Source: JAKQHY01 sp034429475 | GTDB taxonomy: Bacteria > Chloroflexota > Anaerolineae > B4-G1 > SLSP01 | Reading direction: 5' to 3' | Assembly: GCA_034429475.1 (NCBI GenBank) | Contig: DAOUGD010000342.1 | Span: 1-46,630, forward strand | Length of the DNA stretch: 46,630 nucleotides | Shown here: positions 1-8,085 of the stretch, in pieces | Layout: every line of letters starts with the position of its first letter | Numbering within the stretch: the stretch's first letter is position 1 | The notes under the pieces: generated by a model | What the model saw: only the letters and a program-made list of their open reading frames with translations | Database searches by the model: none | What the model was told of the DNA's origin: nothing | Made by a program: the position numbers and the translations under genes

Positions 1-1
1 C

Positions 2-292
2 ACCCCCTCCCCCGTGTCCCTGACGGTGGACAAGGAACTGCCGAAGGGCCTGCCCCCGGAAGAAGTCGCCGAATGGTTGGCCCTGTTCGGCGGCGACGCG
101 GAGGCTAACCCGCCGCCCACCGCTGTCAAACCGCACCCCGACTCCCGCGTTGCCGGGCGGGAACGCCGCGCCACGCAGCGGTGGACCAAACACAAACACC
201 GGCTCGCCCCCACGGGCGAACCGCCGGCAGGGCCTGGCCCGTCGGCGGAAGATGTCGCGCTGTGGCGGCGGATGTACGGAGATGAAGATTAA
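2..292 (+). CDS. Hypothetical protein, 5' end outside window
   Basis: The frame is open from the window edge, so this is probably the C-terminal part of a longer protein; a GTG at 14 could be an internal start. I do not recognise the family. The visible part is hydrophilic, rich in Pro, Glu and Arg, with no membrane segment. It contains a similar motif twice: PEEVAEWLALFGGD near the N-terminus and SAEDVALWRRMYGDED at the very C-terminus, joined by a basic, proline-rich linker. The last 11 bases overlap the start of the downstream cyclase gene, which argues for one operon with translational coupling. Composition matches the neighbours. Real coding status is supported by the overlap and by protein-like composition, not by homology. 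Confidence 0.55.
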   Translation, partial: TPSPVSLTVDKELPKGLPPEEVAEWLALFGGDAEANPPPTAVKPHPDSRVAGRERRATQRWTKHKHRLAPTGEPPAGPGPSAEDVALWRRMYGDED

Positions 293-3200
293 CGAGTTAA
301 GCGAAGCTGCCCAATTGGAGCAGAGCATCGCCGCGCTGGAAACCCAACGCGCCCACCTCGGCGACGCCGTCGTAGACCCGCTGATCACGGCAGCGCGCGA
401 AAAACTGACGGCGCTGGCCGCCTCCGTCCCCCGTCCCAAGACCGGCCCGCTACCAGAGTCGAGAACGACGGCCCGCAAACCGGCGCGCGCGCGCCCCCCC
501 GCCCTACAGGGCAAGCACAAACAAGTCACCGTCATCATCGCCGACGTCAAAGGCTCGACGGCGCTGCTCGAACAGCTCGGCACCGAGGAATGGGTCAAGC
601 TGATGAATCGCGTCTTCCAAATCCTCGAAACCGAAATCTACCGCTACGGCGGTGAAGTGGATCAATTCCGGGGCGACGGCCTACTGGCCTTCTTCGGCGC
701 AACCGTCGTCCACGAGGACGACCCGGAGCGCGCCGTCCTCGCCGGACTGGCGATGCAATCGGCCATCCAACGCTTCGCGGCTGCCCTGCGCCGCCAGCGC
801 GGCCTCGACCTACAATTGCGCATCGGCGTCAACACCGGCGCCGTCATCGTCGCCAAAGTCGGCGACCGCCGCCAGCACAGCGAGGACACCGCGATGGGCG
901 AGGCGATCGCGCTGGCCGCCCGCCTGGAGGCTGCTGCCGAACCGGGCGCTGTCCTGGTGAGCGAGGCCACGTACCGCCTGACGCAGGCGCAGTTTAAATG
1001 GAAGCCGTTGGGCGCTCTGCAACTCAAAGGCATCCAGACGCCGTTGAACGTCTACCGCCCGCTGGTCGCGCACCTGTCGGGGAGCAAAACGCGCGGCATC
1101 GCCGGCTTCCGCGCGCCGATGATTGGGCGCGAAATGGAGGTCGCTCGGTTGCGGGAGGCGCTCGCGGGACTGGCGGAGGGCGCGGGACGCATCGTCACCA
1201 TCATCGGCGACGCCGGCCTGGGCAAATCGCGCCTGGTCGCCGAGATTTACGACGCCGTCGTGCGTCCCCAACCTGAAGCCACCCGCCCCCGTTGGTTGGA
1301 AGGCCGCTGCCGTTCCTACGGCGCCTCTATGGCTTACCTGTTGTGGCTGGACGTGGTGCGTGGTCTGCTGAGCGTGACCCCGGAAGACTCGCCACAGCGC
1401 ATCCTCGACCGGCTCCGGGCGCAGGTGGCGCAGTTCGCTGCGCCGGAGTTGCGCTACCTGGAGCGTTTAGACCGTCTCACCTTGTACCTGGGGCATTTGC
1501 TGTCGCTGCCGGTGGAGGCTGAGGCGGTCATCACGATGGAGGAGTTGGAGGGCGAACGCCTCAAACGCGGCACGTTCCGCGCCATTGAAACGCTTATCGA
1601 GGGGATGGCTCGCCAGCGTCCGTTGGTGATCGTTTGTGAGGACTTGCACTGGGCCGATCCTACCTCGCTGGAATTGCTGGAACGCCTGTTCGCGCTGACC
1701 GAGCGGGCGCCGCTGCTCTTCGTCTGCCTGCTACGGCCAGAGACGGAACATGGCGGGACGCTGGTCAGCCAAGTGGCTGCCGAGCGTTTCGCGCACCGGC
1801 ACACCGATTTGTGGTTGACGCCGCTCTCGGCTGCGGAAACCGAAACGTTGATCAACGCCCTGCTGCCGGGCGACGGCGTCCCCACCGCGCTCAAGACGCG
1901 CATTCTCAACCACGCGGAAGGCAATCCCTTCTACGTTGAGGAAATCATCCGTTCCTTGCTGGACAGTGGGGCCATCGTCCGCGACACGACCTCCCACCAA
2001 TGGCGCACCGCCCGCGAAGTTGTTGCCATCACCATTCCACCAACCCTCTACGGGGTGTTGATGGCCCGCATTGACCGGCTGCCGGAGGAAGCGCGGCGCA
2101 TCCTCCAAATTGCCGCCGTGATCGGGCGTATCTTCCGTTACCGGATTTTGTCCCGCATCGTACGGCGCCAACTGGCCCTGGAAAAATTGTTGCGCCTTTT
2201 GCAGCGTGAAGACTTGATCCACTCGCGCCCCGATGCACCGGAAGCTGAATACATTTTTAAACACCAGCTTATCATGGAAGCCGCTTACAACAGCCTGCTC
2301 AAACACGAGCAGCAATATTTTCATCAGCAAGTGGCGCAGGTGCTGGAGGAAACCTCCCCCAGGCTGCCGGACGAGCAAATCGGCCTGCTGGCGCATCACT
2401 GGACCGGCGCGCAGCAGCCGCAGAAGGCCGTGACCTATCTGCTGCGCGCGGGCGCGCAGGCGGCTGCCCACTTTGCCAACGCGGAGGCCGCCGATTATTA
2501 CAGCCGCGCCCTGGTGTTACTGTCCGGGGGAAACCGCCGGCGTCACACGGCGCTGCTCGCGCGCGAAAAGCTGTATGACCTGTTGGGCGAGCGCAGCCTT
2601 CAAGCAGCCGACCTCGATGCCCTGGAGACGCTGGTGGAAGAGCTGGGCGACGCGGCCTCTCAGGCCGAAGTCGCGCTGCGGCGGGCGCATTACGCCGAAG
2701 TTATTGGCGACTACGCCGCCGAAATCACCTTTGGGAAGAAGGCCCTCAACCTGGCGCGCGTCGCGCACGAGCCGCGCAGCGAGGCTGCCGGCTATCTGAT
2801 GTGGGGCCGGGGGCTTTTCTACCTGGGCGATCCCCGCGCTGCCCGTGAACAACTGCGACACGCCCTCGACCTCTCTGCGGGGTCCCCCCAGGTGCAGGCC
2901 GACACGCTCCGCAGTCTGGGAATGGCGGCCTTCGACCTGGATGAGGCCCGCGAATACCAACAGCAGGCGCTTCACATCCACCGCAAGATTGGCGACCGGC
3001 GCGGCGAATGGGCGGCGCTTTACAATCTCGGCGAGATCGCGCTTGACCAGGGGCATTACGCCCGCGCCGCCGGCCTTTATGAGCAAGCTCTGGTCATCAG
3101 TCGGGAAATCGGCGACCGGCAGGGGGAAAATATGTCGCTCAACGCGCTCGGCCTCATTCACAAAGAGCAGGGGCACTATGTTGAGTCGCGCGCGTATTAC

Positions 3201-3818
3201 GAACAAGTTCTGCGCCTTACCACCAAAACCGGCGACCGCCTCAGCGCAGCCGAAGCCTCTCTGGCCCTCAGCGCGCTGGCGTGCTGTCTGGACGCCCCCC
3301 TTGAGGCGACGGAGTACGCCCGCCAGACGCTCGCCCTCGCCCGCGAGCTGGCTTTGCCGGCGCTGTTGACGCTCGCTTTGATCGCACTGGCGCGCGCCCA
3401 CCTGGGCGCCGGGCAGCTTGCAGAGGCGGCAGCCACCTACCATCAAACTTTGGAACTGGACTCGGCCGCGGACGATCCTTGCGTGATGCTAACTGCGCTG
3501 GCCGGGTTGGCTCAAGTGTCTCTGGCGCGCGGCGACTGGCGGCGCGCCAGAGAGCAGGTTGAGCAAATTCTGCATTGCCTGGAAACGTTGGATCACGACC
3601 TGTTGGACGATCCTTTCTTCATCTACCTGACATGCGCGCGTGTGCTGGATCCGCAGCACAACCCCCGCACGCAGCGCTTACTAGAAGAGGCGCACGCCTT
3701 GCTGCAAGAACGCGCCGCCCAACTCCGTGACCGCGACACACGCCGGACGTACCTGGAAAACATTCCCGCCCACCGGGAGATAGTACAATATTATCGCCAG
3801 TTAGGAGTTAGGAGTTAG
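282..3818 (+). CDS. Class III adenylate/guanylate cyclase-AAA ATPase-TPR protein
   Basis: A 1178-residue predicted cytoplasmic signalling protein. After an N-terminal helical segment comes a class III nucleotide cyclase domain (about residues 80-255). Its two metal-site aspartates are in IADVKGST (D88) and FRGDGLLAFFG (D132). A STAND/AAA ATPase follows, with Walker A GDAGLGKS (K315) and Walker B VIVCEDLHWADP (D454). The last 450 residues are TPR repeats of about 40 residues with IGDRRGE-type caps. The ATG at 282 was chosen because it begins the normal family N-terminus (MKINELSEAAQLEQ) and overlaps the upstream gene by 11 bases; the frame is open further upstream but encodes unlike sequence there. 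Odd points: the transition-state Asn of the cyclase motif is Ala (A210, in AIALAARLE), so activity is uncertain, and the last residues and stop lie inside a heptamer repeat. Confidence 0.92.
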   Translation: MKINELSEAAQLEQSIAALETQRAHLGDAVVDPLITAAREKLTALAASVPRPKTGPLPESRTTARKPARARPPALQGKHKQVTVIIADVKGSTALLEQLGTEEWVKLMNRVFQILETEIYRYGGEVDQFRGDGLLAFFGATVVHEDDPERAVLAGLAMQSAIQRFAAALRRQRGLDLQLRIGVNTGAVIVAKVGDRRQHSEDTAMGEAIALAARLEAAAEPGAVLVSEATYRLTQAQFKWKPLGALQLKGIQTPLNVYRPLVAHLSGSKTRGIAGFRAPMIGREMEVARLREALAGLAEGAGRIVTIIGDAGLGKSRLVAEIYDAVVRPQPEATRPRWLEGRCRSYGASMAYLLWLDVVRGLLSVTPEDSPQRILDRLRAQVAQFAAPELRYLERLDRLTLYLGHLLSLPVEAEAVITMEELEGERLKRGTFRAIETLIEGMARQRPLVIVCEDLHWADPTSLELLERLFALTERAPLLFVCLLRPETEHGGTLVSQVAAERFAHRHTDLWLTPLSAAETETLINALLPGDGVPTALKTRILNHAEGNPFYVEEIIRSLLDSGAIVRDTTSHQWRTAREVVAITIPPTLYGVLMARIDRLPEEARRILQIAAVIGRIFRYRILSRIVRRQLALEKLLRLLQREDLIHSRPDAPEAEYIFKHQLIMEAAYNSLLKHEQQYFHQQVAQVLEETSPRLPDEQIGLLAHHWTGAQQPQKAVTYLLRAGAQAAAHFANAEAADYYSRALVLLSGGNRRRHTALLAREKLYDLLGERSLQAADLDALETLVEELGDAASQAEVALRRAHYAEVIGDYAAEITFGKKALNLARVAHEPRSEAAGYLMWGRGLFYLGDPRAAREQLRHALDLSAGSPQVQADTLRSLGMAAFDLDEAREYQQQALHIHRKIGDRRGEWAALYNLGEIALDQGHYARAAGLYEQALVISREIGDRQGENMSLNALGLIHKEQGHYVESRAYYEQVLRLTTKTGDRLSAAEASLALSALACCLDAPLEATEYARQTLALARELALPALLTLALIALARAHLGAGQLAEAAATYHQTLELDSAADDPCVMLTALAGLAQVSLARGDWRRAREQVEQILHCLETLDHDLLDDPFFIYLTCARVLDPQHNPRTQRLLEEAHALLQERAAQLRDRDTRRTYLENIPAHREIVQYYRQLGVRS

Positions 3819-3878
3819 GAGTTAGGAATGAAATGCCCCTCATTCGCAACTCGCAACTCCTAACTCCTAACTCGCAAT
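3800..3878. repeat. GTTAGGA heptamer array with inverted copy
   Basis: Four GTTAGGA units start at 3800 and inverted copies end at 3873. The segments 3805-3823 and 3855-3873 are perfect 19-base reverse complements separated by 31 bases, so the transcript can form a long hairpin. The array covers the last five codons and the TAG stop (3816-3818) of the cyclase gene and ends a few bases before the Shine-Dalgarno of the next gene. Confidence 0.9.
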
Positions 3879-3895
3879 TTGTCAAAGGAGTCATT

Positions 3896-4861
3896 ATGAA
3901 ACAACCCGTATCACAGCCCGAATTAGATATTTCCGTGGCCTTGCCCGTCTATAACGAAGCAGGCAATCTCAAGACCTTCATCCCGGAACTCTCCATCGCT
4001 CTACAGGCGTTGGGCCGGTCTTACGAGATCATCGCGGTGAACGACGGCAGCACCGACGACAGCCTGGCCGTCCTGCGCACGCTGAAGCAGCGGGAGCCGC
4101 ATCTGCGCATCGTGCAATTCCGCCGCAACTTCGGGCAGACGGCGGGCTTCGCGGCCGGCTTCGATCTCTCGCGCGGCGCTTACGTCATCACGATGGACGC
4201 TGACGGCCAGAACGACCCCGCCGACATCCCCAAGCTGCTGAAGCTGATGGAGGAAGGGGGATACGACATCGTGAGCGGCTGGCGCGTGGAACGCAAAGAG
4301 CCGTTCCTCTCGCGCCGCCTGCCGTCCCTGCTGGCGAATCACCTGATCGGGCGGGCGACCGGCGTGGAATTGCACGATTACGGCTGCTCGCTGAAAATCT
4401 ACCATTGGGAAGTCGCCAAACACGTCCAACTCTACGGCGAATTGCACCGCTTCATCCCGGCGCTGGCGTCGAGCATGGGCGTGCGCGTGGCTGAAGCGCC
4501 CGTCAACGACCGCCCGCGCCGCTACGGCAAATCCAAGTACAACCTGAGCAAAACCATCCGCGTGATCCTCGACCTCATCACCGTGTTCTTCCTGCTGACG
4601 TACATGGGCCGCCCGATGCAACTCTTCGGCCTGGCCGGGCTGGTCAGCGGCGGCGTGGGCTTCCTCCTGGGACTTTACCTCACGCTGTACAAGCTCTTCA
4701 CCGGCGCGGACATCGGCAATCGCCCGCTGCTCTCCCTGGCGATTTTGCTGATCATCCTCGGCGTGCAATTCCTGATGATGGGCTTGCTCGGCGAGTTGAT
4801 GATCCGCACGTACTTTGAGGTGCAAGATAAGGCGATTTATGTGGTGCGGTCGGAAGAGTGA
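3896..4861 (+). CDS. GT2 family glycosyltransferase (polyprenyl-phosphate sugar transferase type)
   Basis: A 321-residue family 2 glycosyltransferase of the DPM1/ArnC/GtrB kind. These enzymes move a sugar from a nucleotide donor to polyprenyl phosphate on the cytoplasmic face of the membrane. The GT-A domain starts at SVALPVYNEAGNL. It shows NDGSTDDS, the metal-binding MDADGQNDP and the acceptor-side DYGCSLKIY. Two C-terminal membrane helices follow (about residues 235-260 and 275-300). The ATG at 3896 is chosen over an upstream in-frame ATG at 3833 because AAAGGAG lies 6 bases before it and the upstream stretch is repeat DNA. The next gene is a GT-C membrane glycosyltransferase that would use such a lipid-linked sugar, so the pair probably glycosylates a surface target. 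The sugar cannot be read from the sequence. Confidence 0.93.
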   Translation: MKQPVSQPELDISVALPVYNEAGNLKTFIPELSIALQALGRSYEIIAVNDGSTDDSLAVLRTLKQREPHLRIVQFRRNFGQTAGFAAGFDLSRGAYVITMDADGQNDPADIPKLLKLMEEGGYDIVSGWRVERKEPFLSRRLPSLLANHLIGRATGVELHDYGCSLKIYHWEVAKHVQLYGELHRFIPALASSMGVRVAEAPVNDRPRRYGKSKYNLSKTIRVILDLITVFFLLTYMGRPMQLFGLAGLVSGGVGFLLGLYLTLYKLFTGADIGNRPLLSLAILLIILGVQFLMMGLLGELMIRTYFEVQDKAIYVVRSEE

Positions 4862-4865
4862 TGGA

Positions 4866-4899
4866 AAATTGGAAATCGGAAATGGGTAATGGGTAATGC
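4866..4899 (+). repeat. Heptamer repeat spanning a start codon
   Basis: Imperfect 7-bp units (AATTGGA, AATCGGA, AATGGGT, AATGGGT, AATGCGT) run through the 34-base gap between the two glycosyltransferase genes. The ATG of the downstream gene (4896) lies in the last unit, and no Shine-Dalgarno is evident. Confidence 0.7.
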
Positions 4900-7800
4900 G
4901 TGAGGGGGAAGTCTGGCGGCGGGCAGGGGCGATTTTCCTGCTGGCGCTGGTGGTGCGCCTGATCCCGCTAGGATTGTACGTCACGCCGGACGAGCCGATT
5001 TGGGTGATGCGCAGCGTGCAGTTGGCCGACGCCCTCGCGGCCGGCGACTGGGGCGCAGTCCCACAGACCGGCCATCCGGGGCTGACGACGATGGTGTTGG
5101 GCGCGCTGGGCGTGCGCCTCACCCAACTCGTGGCCCCGGCGGAGTCCGCCGCACACCTGGCGTGGATCCGCAACCTGGCGTGGCTGGCCCCTGAAAACGA
5201 CGCCGCCTTCGACCACCTGGCTTTCTTTCTGCCTGCCGGGCGCGTCCTGGTAGCGCTCGTCACAGCGCTCGGCGTCGCGCTGGCCTACCGGCTGGCGTCC
5301 CGCCGTCTGGGGGAACGCGCCGCGCGGCGGCTCGCGCTCTTCCTCGTCCTCGACCCGTTCCTCATCGGATTGTCGGGCCTGCTGCACACCGACGCGCTCC
5401 AGGCCACAGCGATCCTACTGGCCGTCCTATGCCTCATCCCCCCCCCAGGTGCAACGCACTTGGCAGAGCTAACCAAGAACTTGCTTTCAAAGCCATTCAT
5501 TGGGCGCGAAACCAAGTGCGTTGCACCTACAAGACCCGTTGACCTGTGCTGCGCCGCCCTGTGCCTGGCGCTCGCTGGGCTGACCAAAACCCTCGGCCTG
5601 CTCGCCGCGCCGGGCGTGGCGCTGGCGCTGTTGGTGCGCGGCGACGGCTCCTGGCCGCGCCGCCTCCTGCGTGTCGTCGCCCTCGCCGCGCTGACGCTGC
5701 TCCTGTTCCTCGCCCTCTACCCGCCCTTTTGGAGCGATCCGGCGGCCGCACTGACCGGCTTGATCGGCGCCGTCGGCTATCACGAAGGCATCGGCGCGCG
5801 GGATGTGTTCTTTCTGGGTCAATTCCATACCGACCCCGGCCCGCTCTTCTACCCGCTGGTGCTGCTCCTGCGCCTCACCCCGCCCGTGCTGCTGGGATTG
5901 GGGCTGGCCGTCCTCAACCAGTTGAGGACTCCGGACTCACGCACCGGTGCGGGGCTGTGGTTCATCCTGCCCGCGCTCTCCTACCTGCTCCCGCTAATTC
6001 TGGCGGCCAAAAAATTCGACCGCTACGCCCTCACCGCCATCCCCCTGCTGACCGCCCTCGCCGCCCAAGCCTGGGCCGCTCACCTCAGCCGCAGAGATCA
6101 CAGAGAATCTTTAGTCCAAAGTCCAAAGTCCAAAGTCCAAAGTCCCCATCACGCATCACGCATTACGCATTACGAATTACTGATTCTTGTCCTGCTCCTG
6201 TTTCCCTGGGCCATGCTCGCGCCGCTGCCGCTCTTCTACGCCGATCCGCTGTTGGGCGGGCCGTGGTTGGCGCGGCGACTCATCCCCCTGGGCTGGGGCG
6301 AAAGTGCCGGACTGGCGGCGCGCGCCGCGCCGGAAGCGACGACGCTGCTCGCGGTCAACGTGCCGGGCGCCGCGCCGTTCTTCGCCGGGCGGACCGCGCG
6401 CTGGGACGCCGACCTCGTCCCGTGCAGCGACCTCTTCGTGCAGGCGGAATCCCCGCTGCCGGAGGATGTGGCGCCCATCGCCCGGCTGCGCATCGCCGGC
6501 ATCCCGCTGGCGACGCTGTACGCGCGCTCGGCGGACGCGCTGCGCGCCCGGTGGGACTCGGCGCTGCCCTGGCTGCTGCCCGGCCCGCTGCCCGGCGCGC
6601 CGGCGGATGCCATCGCGCCCACCGGCGACAACGCCGCGCTGCACGACTGGCTCGCGCAGCGCATCCTGGCGGGGACGACCTTCCGCTGGGGTCACGCGCC
6701 GCAGTGCCACCCCCAGGCGGAACAACACCTCGCCGCGCTGCTGGCCGCCGCCGACCTCACCTGCACGCCGGACGCGCCGGTAGACGTCTTCGCCGTGGAA
6801 CGCTGCACGCTGAACGCGCCGTGGCCCACGCCGCCGGAGTACCAAGCGCGCTTTGACGGCAAGCTCGATCTGCTGGCCGCTACCTGGCTGGCGTCCGCCA
6901 GCGCGCCGGAGGCGTTGGCGGTGCGCTTGCGCTGGCGGGCGCTGGCGCCGTTGGATACGTTGCAGGGCTATCTGGCCTTGTGGGACGCCGCCGGGGGCGC
7001 GCCGTGGTTGGCGAACGGCAACGCGCTGGTGGACGACCGCATCTGGCCCGCCGCCGCGTGGGAAGTGGGGCGCGTCACCGATGGGACGGCCTACCTGCCC
7101 CTGCCGTTGACGCTGCCGCCGGGGACGTACACGCTCACGTTGAGCCTCTCCGACAGCGCCGGGCGGCAGTTGGGCATCGCCCGCGCCGATGGCGCGTTTG
7201 GCGGCGTCCAGGCGCTGTTGGGGACTGTAACCGTCGCCGCCGCGCCCTACCCGGCGTCCGCGCTCGATCTGCCCTCGGAGGTGAGCGCGCCGACCGTCGG
7301 GCTGCGCCTGATCGGGGCGACGCCGCCGCCCGCCGAGCATTGGGCCGGCGACCGGCTGCCGTTCAGCCTGGGCTGGGAGCGCACGCCGGGCGATCCGCCG
7401 CAGCAAGTGCGCTGGTGGCTGCGCTGCGCCGGGGCGGACACCTCCGCCGGGGAATTGACGGTCGCGCCCGGCGACCCGGCGCTGTGGCCGAAAGGCCATC
7501 GCTACGTGACGCACTACGCGCCGCGCACCGATCCGGCGCTGGCGGAAGGCGTCTGCACGTTGCTCGTCCAGGCGGGTGTGGAAGCGCCGGTGACGGTGGG
7601 GGAGGTGCGCGTCCACGCCCGCGAGCGCTGCCTGCCGCCCTGCACCGCCGCGCCGCAAACGGCGTTCCACGCAACGGTGGTCGAGGGTGCGGGGGATTTC
7701 GCGCAGTTGGCGGGGTTCGACGCGCCCGCCGGAGCGCTGCGTCCCGGCGATACGTTCTCGGTCACGCTGTATTGGCAAGCGCAGACAGCCGCCGCGCTAG

Positions 7801-8084
7801 ATTACACCGTCTTTGTGCATCTGGTGGGGGCGGAAGGGAAGGTCTGGGCGCAATCAGATGCCTGGCCGCAGGGTGGGGTTGCGCCCACCACGTCCTGGCT
7901 GGCGGAGCAGACGATTGTGGATGTCCACACACTCACGTTGCCAGATGACATTCCGGCGGGGACTTACACGCTGTTTGTGGGGATGTACGACGCCGGCAGC
8001 GGTGGTCGCGCGCCGCTCTACGATCAAAACGGCGCGCGATGGGAAGAGGATCGCGCGCCGCTGAGGATGGTGACCGTGCGTTAG
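4896..8084 (+). CDS. ArnT/GT39-like membrane glycosyltransferase with long C-terminal beta-rich domain
   Basis: A 1062-residue integral membrane protein. The N-terminal 430 residues form a GT-C fold: a first helix, a periplasmic-side loop with the acidic TPDEPIW motif typical of the dolichyl/polyprenyl-phosphate-sugar mannosyltransferase superfamily, then multiple hydrophobic helices. The remainder is soluble and beta-rich. It includes the SVTLYWQAQ...YTVFVHLVGAEG...PAGTYTLFVGMYD module that is common in Chloroflexota glycosyltransferases. The likely role is to transfer lipid-linked sugar to a surface acceptor, partnered by the preceding GT2 enzyme. Two foreign-looking insertions are translated in frame: an 82-base palindromic element (residues ~184-211) and a 70-base heptamer array (residues ~406-429). 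Both fall in loops between hydrophobic segments. The start is the only ATG before the first helix; alternatives just downstream cannot be excluded. Confidence 0.85.
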   Translation: MREGEVWRRAGAIFLLALVVRLIPLGLYVTPDEPIWVMRSVQLADALAAGDWGAVPQTGHPGLTTMVLGALGVRLTQLVAPAESAAHLAWIRNLAWLAPENDAAFDHLAFFLPAGRVLVALVTALGVALAYRLASRRLGERAARRLALFLVLDPFLIGLSGLLHTDALQATAILLAVLCLIPPPGATHLAELTKNLLSKPFIGRETKCVAPTRPVDLCCAALCLALAGLTKTLGLLAAPGVALALLVRGDGSWPRRLLRVVALAALTLLLFLALYPPFWSDPAAALTGLIGAVGYHEGIGARDVFFLGQFHTDPGPLFYPLVLLLRLTPPVLLGLGLAVLNQLRTPDSRTGAGLWFILPALSYLLPLILAAKKFDRYALTAIPLLTALAAQAWAAHLSRRDHRESLVQSPKSKVQSPHHASRITHYELLILVLLLFPWAMLAPLPLFYADPLLGGPWLARRLIPLGWGESAGLAARAAPEATTLLAVNVPGAAPFFAGRTARWDADLVPCSDLFVQAESPLPEDVAPIARLRIAGIPLATLYARSADALRARWDSALPWLLPGPLPGAPADAIAPTGDNAALHDWLAQRILAGTTFRWGHAPQCHPQAEQHLAALLAAADLTCTPDAPVDVFAVERCTLNAPWPTPPEYQARFDGKLDLLAATWLASASAPEALAVRLRWRALAPLDTLQGYLALWDAAGGAPWLANGNALVDDRIWPAAAWEVGRVTDGTAYLPLPLTLPPGTYTLTLSLSDSAGRQLGIARADGAFGGVQALLGTVTVAAAPYPASALDLPSEVSAPTVGLRLIGATPPPAEHWAGDRLPFSLGWERTPGDPPQQVRWWLRCAGADTSAGELTVAPGDPALWPKGHRYVTHYAPRTDPALAEGVCTLLVQAGVEAPVTVGEVRVHARERCLPPCTAAPQTAFHATVVEGAGDFAQLAGFDAPAGALRPGDTFSVTLYWQAQTAAALDYTVFVHLVGAEGKVWAQSDAWPQGGVAPTTSWLAEQTIVDVHTLTLPDDIPAGTYTLFVGMYDAGSGGRAPLYDQNGARWEEDRAPLRMVTVR
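5447..5528. repeat. 82-base palindromic element inside a coding region
   Basis: Perfect 17-base inverted terminal arms (AGGTGCAACGCACTTGG at 5447-5463 and its reverse complement at 5512-5528) enclose 48 bases. A run of nine C (5438-5446) abuts the left arm. The whole element is read in frame inside the membrane glycosyltransferase and encodes a polar loop with no resemblance to its hydrophobic surroundings. It looks like a small non-autonomous (MITE- or REP-like) insertion. No second copy is present in the window. Confidence 0.75.
6113..6182 (+). repeat. In-gene heptamer array (AGTCCAA)n-(ATYACGC)n
   Basis: Ten consecutive 7-bp units: four AGTCCAA, one AGTCCCC, two ATCACGC, ATTACGC, ATTACGA and ATTACTG. 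The array is translated within the membrane glycosyltransferase as a Ser/Lys/His-rich stretch just before a hydrophobic helix. The same kinds of units fill intergenic gaps elsewhere in the window. Confidence 0.9.
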
Positions 8085-8085
8085 A

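Noticed and set aside
6177..7778. 533-residue minus-strand reading frame
   Set aside because: Arg/Gln/Gly-rich antisense shadow of the GT39-like gene caused by high GC; no recognisable motifs.
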